From positions 1 to 35,013 of the IMG/VR virus record IMGVR_UViG_3300044626_000768: 35,013 nt of DNA; one strand, written 5' to 3'. Numbering within the stretch: the first letter of the stretch is position 1; every line of letters starts with the position of its first letter. A model generated the notes under the pieces. It was not told where the DNA came from and ran no database searches. It saw only the letters and a program-made list of their open reading frames with translations. A program made the position numbers and the translations under genes. The DNA comes from a virus. This document shows, one piece after another, positions 30,705-35,013 of the stretch.

Positions 30705-31046
30705 ATGTCTGATATGTATTACGACTATGACCCTTGCTACGACTGTGACTGCCCTGAAAACTACGATCACACCGTAGACGAATCGTTTGATACGTTCTAT
30801 ATTGCTTCCATTCTTGACCAGAATGGTCTTTCCTGGATGACCAGGATTATTCACTCTCTAAAATATTCACAATCACAATCACATTTACTCAGCTTTGCTG
30901 AAGCCTGCGATGCAAGCATGTTATCCAATATTGGCAGAGACCATGGGTGGAGCTGGGTTGATGCCCAGATAATTCTTATTCAAGGCATCAAATTCAGGCT
31001 TAGCCTTTTCCCTCAACAACTTCCAATTGACGTAGAACCGTTTTAA
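30705..31046 (+). CDS. hypothetical acidic protein with N-terminal cysteines
   Basis: 113 aa with TTTAGGAGAATGCAATT leader. The N-terminus is Asp/Tyr/Cys-rich (MYYDYDPCYDCDCPENYDH: three Cys with nearby acids and His), possibly metal-binding; the rest is helical (SWMTRIIHSLKYSQ; WVDAQIILIQGIKF). Not recognised. It closes the hairpin array and is followed by a strong terminator. Confidence 0.55.
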   Translation: MSDMYYDYDPCYDCDCPENYDHTVDESFDTFYIASILDQNGLSWMTRIIHSLKYSQSQSHLLSFAEACDASMLSNIGRDHGWSWVDAQIILIQGIKFRLSLFPQQLPIDVEPF

Positions 31047-31065
31047 TCTTCTACGGTGGTCTGAT

Positions 31066-31100
31066 CTCACTCCCACTTAATTGTGGGAGTGAGTTTTTTT
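31066..31100 (+). terminator. strong intrinsic terminator ending the array
   Basis: CTCACTCCCAC/GTGGGAGTGAG, a perfect 11-bp stem with TTAATT loop and seven T. Confidence 0.88.
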
Positions 31101-31132
31101 GTTATTATCATTTATAGTTTTCATACATAGTC

Positions 31133-31240
31133 ATGAAGCTATTCAGCATCTTTATTATCATGGTTTCTCCACTATTGTTAAGTGGAAATACCTCTGCTTA
31201 TGACGGACTTAGTATACTGCCCTCGATGCAACAGCACTAG
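31133..31240 (+). CDS. 35-aa peptide with signal-like N-terminus
   Basis: ATG 31133 encodes MKLFSIFIIMVSPLLLSGNT followed by SAYDGLSILPSMQQH: lysine, hydrophobic core and a small-residue cleavage-like site (SGNTSA). No lipobox cysteine. It overlaps the start of the fibre gene in another frame. It could be a small exported peptide or chance; there is no clear ribosome site. Confidence 0.3.
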   Translation: MKLFSIFIIMVSPLLLSGNTSAYDGLSILPSMQQH

Positions 31241-31982
31241 GGTTTACAGGATTAACCTAGTGGATCAAGCCGTAGACCATGACTTACGGCTAGAGCCCTA
31301 TCCTCAGAATAGGATGGATAGGATTAATCCAGACCATCATTATGCATCTGCTCCTTGGCCTACCCCTCCACAGATTACGGTAGGCTATTGCCCAGAGTGC
31401 TTTTTACTGTGGGCACCTATTAACGGTTCAAGATTCTCTACGATAAGTCTTGGTACCGTTACTACCGTTCCACACTATGATTTGGCCAATGTCACTAATG
31501 TAGGTGATGAAGTGAACGCTATCTTAAACTTTACATTACCTGAAGGAGAACCTGGACCCCAGGGACCAGCGGGTAGTGCTGGTCTCAATGGTCTATCAGG
31601 CTTCTCTCTTCAATATTCTTTTGATAGCTTGACTTCATCTCCCCCTATTTCAGGGCAGATACGCCTTAATAACAATAACTACACCCAAGTAAGCCAAGTA
31701 TTCCAATCTAAGCTGGACCAGTTCCAGCAACCGATAGGAGCTATCCTTGATACGGTCGCTATCGGTAATATCATTCATCTAAGCGACAGGTCTAATCCTA
31801 GCGCGTATACCTTCTATAAAATAATCTCTAAGACTAACAATATTAATAACAACTGGCTTACTTGGGGTGTCCAATTTATCGCCTGTTCCAGGGATCAGAA
31901 TGGAGCCCCTGTTCAACTAGGCCAAAATATAACATTCTCTACTCTGGCTAACCTCCAGAAATATATACCGTATTTTTATTAG
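31182..31982 (+). CDS. fibre-like protein with zinc ribbon and collagen-like segment
   Basis: 266 aa from GTG 31182; ATG 31200 (MTDLVYCPRC) is an equally good start. CPRC and CPEC pairs at about 13-16 and 70-73 form a zinc-ribbon pattern. Near 123-140 comes a collagen-type Gly-X-Y stretch (GEPGPQGPAGSAGLNG), followed by an asparagine-rich beta domain with NNNNYTQV and FIACSRD. Collagen-like trimerising stretches are typical of phage fibres and appendages; a cysteine ribbon at the N-terminus could be the attachment module. Host-binding role is inferred. Confidence 0.6.
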   Translation: MEIPLLMTDLVYCPRCNSTRVYRINLVDQAVDHDLRLEPYPQNRMDRINPDHHYASAPWPTPPQITVGYCPECFLLWAPINGSRFSTISLGTVTTVPHYDLANVTNVGDEVNAILNFTLPEGEPGPQGPAGSAGLNGLSGFSLQYSFDSLTSSPPISGQIRLNNNNYTQVSQVFQSKLDQFQQPIGAILDTVAIGNIIHLSDRSNPSAYTFYKIISKTNNINNNWLTWGVQFIACSRDQNGAPVQLGQNITFSTLANLQKYIPYFY

Positions 31983-32010
31983 TATTTAATAGTAGAGTTC
32001 TGTGTTCCCT

Positions 32011-32214
32011 ATGTCCGAATTAATTCCCCACCAAGAATTTTTTCTTGGTTTAGTTGTTGCCTTGGCTCCTGTCTTACTACCTCAAGTAAACCAGAAACTT
32101 GCAAAAGTTTTTGGAAACAAGTACGTCAAGAAGGGTTTTCAAGTGGCTAAAGCCCTTGAAGATGGCCTCACTATTGACGAATTGACGGAGGCTAAACTAA
32201 GAAGTCTGCTATAA
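32011..32214 (+). CDS. small membrane protein, holin candidate
   Basis: 67 aa from ATG 32011 (a GTG lies three codons earlier). One N-terminal hydrophobic helix, about residues 10-27 (FFLGLVVALAPVLLPQVN), then a basic stretch (KLAKVFGNKYVKKGFQVAK) and an acidic end. Size and topology fit small holins, and the gene follows a fibre gene, but no endolysin is seen in the window, so the call is weak. Confidence 0.45.
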   Translation: MSELIPHQEFFLGLVVALAPVLLPQVNQKLAKVFGNKYVKKGFQVAKALEDGLTIDELTEAKLRSLL

Positions 32215-32223
32215 TTATAACTA

Positions 32224-32252
32224 TGGTCTAGGGGTATAACTATCTCTAGACC
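32224..32252 (+). terminator. hairpin after the small membrane protein
   Basis: GGTCTAG and CTAGACC form a stem; no T-run follows, so it may instead be a leader structure of the next gene. Confidence 0.35.
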
Positions 32253-32276
32253 GCTAACCAATATAGATACAAAACC

Positions 32277-32960
32277 ATGAATGCTTTTGAAATACTGGTC
32301 CAAAAGGCCAGTGAATTAACTTTTGACGATACTAACTTTTATTTTTCAGGCCACATACTACAAGGGTCTTACGAGAAATCTCGGGGACCCATCCCTATTA
32401 CTGTCAAAGGTAATATTCGTCTTCTTGTGGATGGTGAACTACCTAAAGCTCATCCCTCTATACCCACCTTAGGGTATAGAATCATTGGGGATTTATGGGA
32501 TGATTATGATGTTCTCCTTACCTCCACTCGGAAAGTACGACAAAGCGGAGATCTTCTCATGATTACTCCTGCCAGTATTAGCGAAATTGTAAAAATGCCT
32601 GACTGGAAGGATCATCCCTTGTCAGGCATTCCTTGTGGTTGGTCCCCTCTTAGAGGAAGCTACTGCCATTCGGCCACAGGCAACCCTGGTCCTTTCCAGG
32701 ATAGCTGGGGTAATGGCCACATTCGTTCAGTGGCTATCACTCGAAACGGGGAAACCCAAACCGATGCTCCGTTGTGGATCAAGCTGATCTTTAAAGACCA
32801 GCGTGCCGAGTATGTCAGCAAAAACTGGCATGCTGGGCCTATTACATTCAGAGGACCAATCTTCTTTAAGAACTGGTCCAAAGATGGGGAAGACCGAGTT
32901 GAGGTCAACGTTAATGTGTATGATTACACATTAGCTGCCCCCAGGTCAAAAGCTGCTTAA
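32277..32960 (+). CDS. hypothetical protein, possibly OB-fold-like
   Basis: 227 aa, beta-rich and well folded in appearance. ITVKGNIRLLVDGELPK near 40 and AGPITFRGPIFFKNWSKDGE near 187, followed by alternating VEVNVNVYDYT, have the strand and Gly pattern seen in single-stranded DNA-binding OB folds, but no signature motif confirms it. No signal peptide. Terminator-like hairpins on both sides make it a single-gene unit. Confidence 0.55.
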   Translation: MNAFEILVQKASELTFDDTNFYFSGHILQGSYEKSRGPIPITVKGNIRLLVDGELPKAHPSIPTLGYRIIGDLWDDYDVLLTSTRKVRQSGDLLMITPASISEIVKMPDWKDHPLSGIPCGWSPLRGSYCHSATGNPGPFQDSWGNGHIRSVAITRNGETQTDAPLWIKLIFKDQRAEYVSKNWHAGPITFRGPIFFKNWSKDGEDRVEVNVNVYDYTLAAPRSKAA

Positions 32961-32967
32961 TTCTATG

Positions 32968-32994
32968 CCGCACTTCGCCCTCTGGGCGGTGCGG
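32968..32994 (+). terminator. intrinsic terminator
   Basis: CCGCAC/GTGCGG with an inner GCCC/GGGC stem, followed by TTCTTGTTTATTT. Confidence 0.65.
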
Positions 32995-33035
32995 TTCTTG
33001 TTTATTTGTCAATTTTCATCCACAAAATTAAACTC

Positions 33036-33506
33036 ATGAAACTATCTAACTTATTTCAAGACGAACAAGCTAATCTGCAATTATTTATGCAGGACTGGAA
33101 GTATATTATTTATTCTACTTATCTTCAACAGTTTGAAGATATAACTCTAGACAACGTAAACTGTTCACTTGTTACAGAAGAAACTGGTTTGCATATTCAG
33201 CTAAAGCTAGATATTGGTACTCACGGCTCTGTTACTTTACAAAGTTATCCTATTAAGCCCAATAGTAAAACATTGTCAGAACTACAAAGCCTAGTGCGTT
33301 CTGGCCGTTACCGTCTTTTGTCATATCCGAATACGCATTTCTTAGAATGTACAGTTAATGTTTGGAAGCCCAAAGGTTTATACAGCCAACACTGGACTGT
33401 ACAAATGGGTTTATTGACTAGCGACCTGAAAGAGATTAGTCCTAATTCACTTCCAGGTTTCTTAGTCACATCTCTTCTATCTCTTACTACTAAGGAACAG
33501 GCATGA
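33036..33506 (+). CDS. hypothetical protein
   Basis: 156 aa from ATG 33036 (MKLSNLFQDEQANLQLFMQD). Helix followed by beta-rich core (GLHIQLKLDIGTHGSVTLQS) and aromatic patches; no membrane segment. Not recognised. It is first of a coupled set: its stop overlaps the next ATG as ATGA. Confidence 0.55.
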   Translation: MKLSNLFQDEQANLQLFMQDWKYIIYSTYLQQFEDITLDNVNCSLVTEETGLHIQLKLDIGTHGSVTLQSYPIKPNSKTLSELQSLVRSGRYRLLSYPNTHFLECTVNVWKPKGLYSQHWTVQMGLLTSDLKEISPNSLPGFLVTSLLSLTTKEQA

Positions 33507-33649
33507 TTGATCTAAATGAAGATACTATCATTTGCCGTATCTGCGGCAAAGCAGTAGTCAAATGTCCACACTTTAACTATCAGGAGGAGGACTATGATCC
33601 TCCTTCCACCAATAAAGAAGTCGAAATAGTTATGGAGGCTGAATTGTGA
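33503..33649 (+). CDS. 48-aa zinc-finger-like protein
   Basis: ATG 33503 overlaps the previous stop. Residues include CRICGKAVVKCPHF (Cys-x2-Cys-x6-Cys-x-His), a compact zinc-binding pattern, then an acidic tail (YQEEDYDPPS). The stop shares bases with the next gene's GTG, so three genes are translationally coupled. Might be a transcription or host-factor modulator; unproven. Confidence 0.6.
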   Translation: MIDLNEDTIICRICGKAVVKCPHFNYQEEDYDPPSTNKEVEIVMEAEL

Positions 33650-33837
33650 AACTATATACTCAGAGTATCACTGCTTGTTGGCACTGCCCAAACTACACAG
33701 AGATACCCCATTCTCTAGATGTAAAATGTCAAGCTAATGGAAGATCAGTAATAATTCCCAAAGACTTTAATGTATTTGGAAATGTTCTACAAGATTGTCC
33801 ATTACCTGATGCAGACCCCAATAGCAACAATTACTAG
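33646..33837 (+). CDS. 63-aa cysteine-containing protein
   Basis: GTG start at 33646 inside GTGA. CWHCPNYTEIP followed by VKCQANG and a later DCPLPD give four cysteines that could bind one zinc. Resembles the small zinc proteins common in phage early regions. No family recognised. Confidence 0.55.
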   Translation: MKLYTQSITACWHCPNYTEIPHSLDVKCQANGRSVIIPKDFNVFGNVLQDCPLPDADPNSNNY

Positions 33838-33875
33838 TTTTCATTCTTAATTAAATTCTTTTACCAAGAAAACCT

Positions 33876-34079
33876 ATGTTCAAACAAATTGGCAATTTCT
33901 TTAATAAGTTAGATCAGTCTCTAATCAAGCGCAATTCTTTTTTGTACACAAAAAGCAAAGAGACGGCTATTGCTACGAAAGGCGAGTTAAACGCTGTCTT
34001 CGGTGCTGTTGGCGACGCCATCGCGCCGGAGGAAGCCTCTCCTTCCGAGGCCAAGGGCGAGGTCAAAGGGGATCAATGA
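33876..34079 (+). CDS. 67-aa hypothetical protein
   Basis: ATG 33876, starts MFKQIGNFFNKLDQSLIKRN, ends in an acidic Glu/Ala/Lys tail. Helical, no motif. No strong ribosome site (ACCAAGAAAACCT). The last part is overlapped on the other strand by a possible small regulator gene. Confidence 0.5.
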   Translation: MFKQIGNFFNKLDQSLIKRNSFLYTKSKETAIATKGELNAVFGAVGDAIAPEEASPSEAKGEVKGDQ

Positions 34080-34262
34080 TTCCCTGATTAGTTCTCTGAG
34101 GAGTACGGCCTTAGCCCATTTCCTAAGTGAGCTAAGTTCGTGCTTCTCTTTTAGGGAGTCTAACACTCCTTCTGGCAAGGAGACACTTATAATGCTTGCG
34201 CTACTACAGCGCAGCGAATAAGTTTTATTCCTTGTCTTAAGGACGGCGCGTTTCTTCGGCAT
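33987..34262 (-). CDS. possible ribbon-helix-helix regulator (antisense)
   Basis: 91 aa on the minus strand. Residues about 22-60, ASIISVSLPEGVLDSLKEKH and then RKWAKAVLLRELIRESL, follow the strand-helix-helix spacing of small RHH repressors, and the N-terminus is basic. It fills an otherwise empty 239-nt gap (34080-34318) and overlaps the neighbour's end by 93 nt. No ribosome site upstream, and the last 30 residues read like antisense. Uncertain. Confidence 0.33.
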   Translation of the reverse strand: MPKKRAVLKTRNKTYSLRCSSASIISVSLPEGVLDSLKEKHELSSLRKWAKAVLLRELIRESLIPFDLALGLGRRGFLRRDGVANSTEDSV

Positions 34263-34318
34263 AGTGACTATGATTGATTAATTTTAATTATACTCACGTT
34301 ATTTATTAATTGAGAAAC

Positions 34319-34702
34319 ATGAATAAAGATACTTTCCTTCAAATTGTCCAATCCTACATCGGAATTCATCCCGAAGACAAAGTAGTTAGAACATGGGCAG
34401 CACCAGCCTTTGGCCTTAGTTTTCTTAGGCCAGGGATAATTGTTACATACTGGCCTGCTAATTTCACACCATTCTGTATTTGGAGTATTTACACCAATAC
34501 AGATAATCTTTCTATAGCCGCGCATTTTGGCGGCTCTTACCAAGAGGCATTTCAGAAAGCAGGGTTTGAGGTCCTTCAAGATTCCGATGCAGTTCTAGCC
34601 CTTGCTGCTTCTAATAGAAATGAGCTTATCAAGTTAGCCAACGAATTAGTCCATCAGGCTGAACTCGAACAGTCTCTACTAGACATGGATGAATGGGACT
34701 AA
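34319..34702 (+). CDS. hypothetical protein
   Basis: 127 aa from ATG 34319 (MNKDTFLQIVQSYIGIHPED). An alpha/beta protein with aromatic centre (GIIVTYWPANFTPFCIWSIY) and an acidic helical tail (HQAELEQSLLDMDEWD). No family recognised and no clear ribosome site. Confidence 0.5.
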   Translation: MNKDTFLQIVQSYIGIHPEDKVVRTWAAPAFGLSFLRPGIIVTYWPANFTPFCIWSIYTNTDNLSIAAHFGGSYQEAFQKAGFEVLQDSDAVLALAASNRNELIKLANELVHQAELEQSLLDMDEWD

Positions 34703-34746
34703 AACCCCTATGATTACGATGAATCGTTTTAACAACAAGGATTCTT

Positions 34747-35013
34747 ATGTCTATTAACTACTACATATTCGATAGCATTAGCTGCGACTCTGATGGCCAA
34801 TACTGGGGCCACCTGGGGGGCCAATCTACCGAAGTCTACCCCACTGACAGCGACACCGAAGCGGAACTTATTTCTAAGGGCTTTGCCAGGTGTGACGCCC
34901 CAGGGACTGAAACATTCTTGGTGGAGGAAACCGCCTGGGCCGCTATCTACGCCGCTGTAGCGCCAGAGGCCCCGGGCAATTGTCCGATCTGCGGGTTTAG
35001 CTTTGCTGAGTGC
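34747..35013 (+). CDS. hypothetical protein, truncated by window end
   Basis: ATG 34747 with AACAAGGATTCTT upstream; 89 codons visible. Starts MSINYYIFDSISCDSDGQYW, acidic and aromatic, and ends at the window edge with CPICGFSFAEC, the likely start of a zinc-binding C-terminal segment. Higher GC and different codon choice from its neighbours suggest a separate origin. Family not recognised. Confidence 0.55.
   Translation, partial: MSINYYIFDSISCDSDGQYWGHLGGQSTEVYPTDSDTEAELISKGFARCDAPGTETFLVEETAWAAIYAAVAPEAPGNCPICGFSFAEC

Noticed and set aside
32011-32214. Firm lysis cassette call
   Set aside because: Only one candidate membrane protein is present; no endolysin or spanin pair is visible in the window.

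Overview
The window is part of the genome of a tailed dsDNA phage that infects a cyanobacterium. The phage assignment rests on a complete head and packaging set: large terminase, portal, scaffold candidate and an HK97-type major capsid protein. The cyanobacterial host is inferred from about ten copies of the octamer GCGATCGC (HIP1), concentrated at 23-28 kb. A 749-aa portal and many glycine/alanine-rich virion-type proteins, with no tape-measure gene in the window, would fit a short-tailed phage, but tail genes may lie outside.

Layout. 1-799 (+): two tail-fibre-like genes sharing a duplicated module. 796-18166 (-): one long structural and packaging block, read right to left: five proteins with low-complexity or membrane-like segments, a small-terminase candidate, large terminase, an unknown protein, a Dps-like ferritin, the portal, a scaffold candidate that overlaps the portal gene out of frame by 584 nt, a terminator, then the major capsid gene and eight small downstream genes. 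The capsid gene is split into four exons by three group I introns. Each intron has recognisable P, Q, R and S core elements, and their P7 helices covary. A small plus-strand island (6437-7125) sits between scaffold and capsid.

18167-23272: a plus-strand pair, an FHA-domain membrane protein and a 1266-aa protein of unknown role. It is bracketed by an exact 57-bp inverted repeat whose two copies each point into a flanking operon, so the repeat may be a shared phage control element.

23273-31100 (+): an array of very small genes separated by repeated hairpins. Family A follows stop codons. Family B precedes most start codons at a nearly fixed 34-35 nt. Family C carries HIP1 in its loop, and families D and E occur further on. 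Recognisable products are an AlkB-type dioxygenase, a membrane protein with a Rho-N/SAP-like tail and tandem SSB paralogues; most others are unknown and probably early host-takeover genes. 31133-35013 (+): a collagen-like fibre protein with a zinc ribbon, a small membrane protein that could be a holin, and further small unknown genes, the last cut by the window end.

The main points of interest are the triple-intron capsid gene, the hairpin-bounded mini-gene array, the dual-coded portal/scaffold segment, the Dps-like gene inside the packaging module, and the FHA gene pair bracketed by the inverted repeat. All calls come from reading the sequence; no database search was run.
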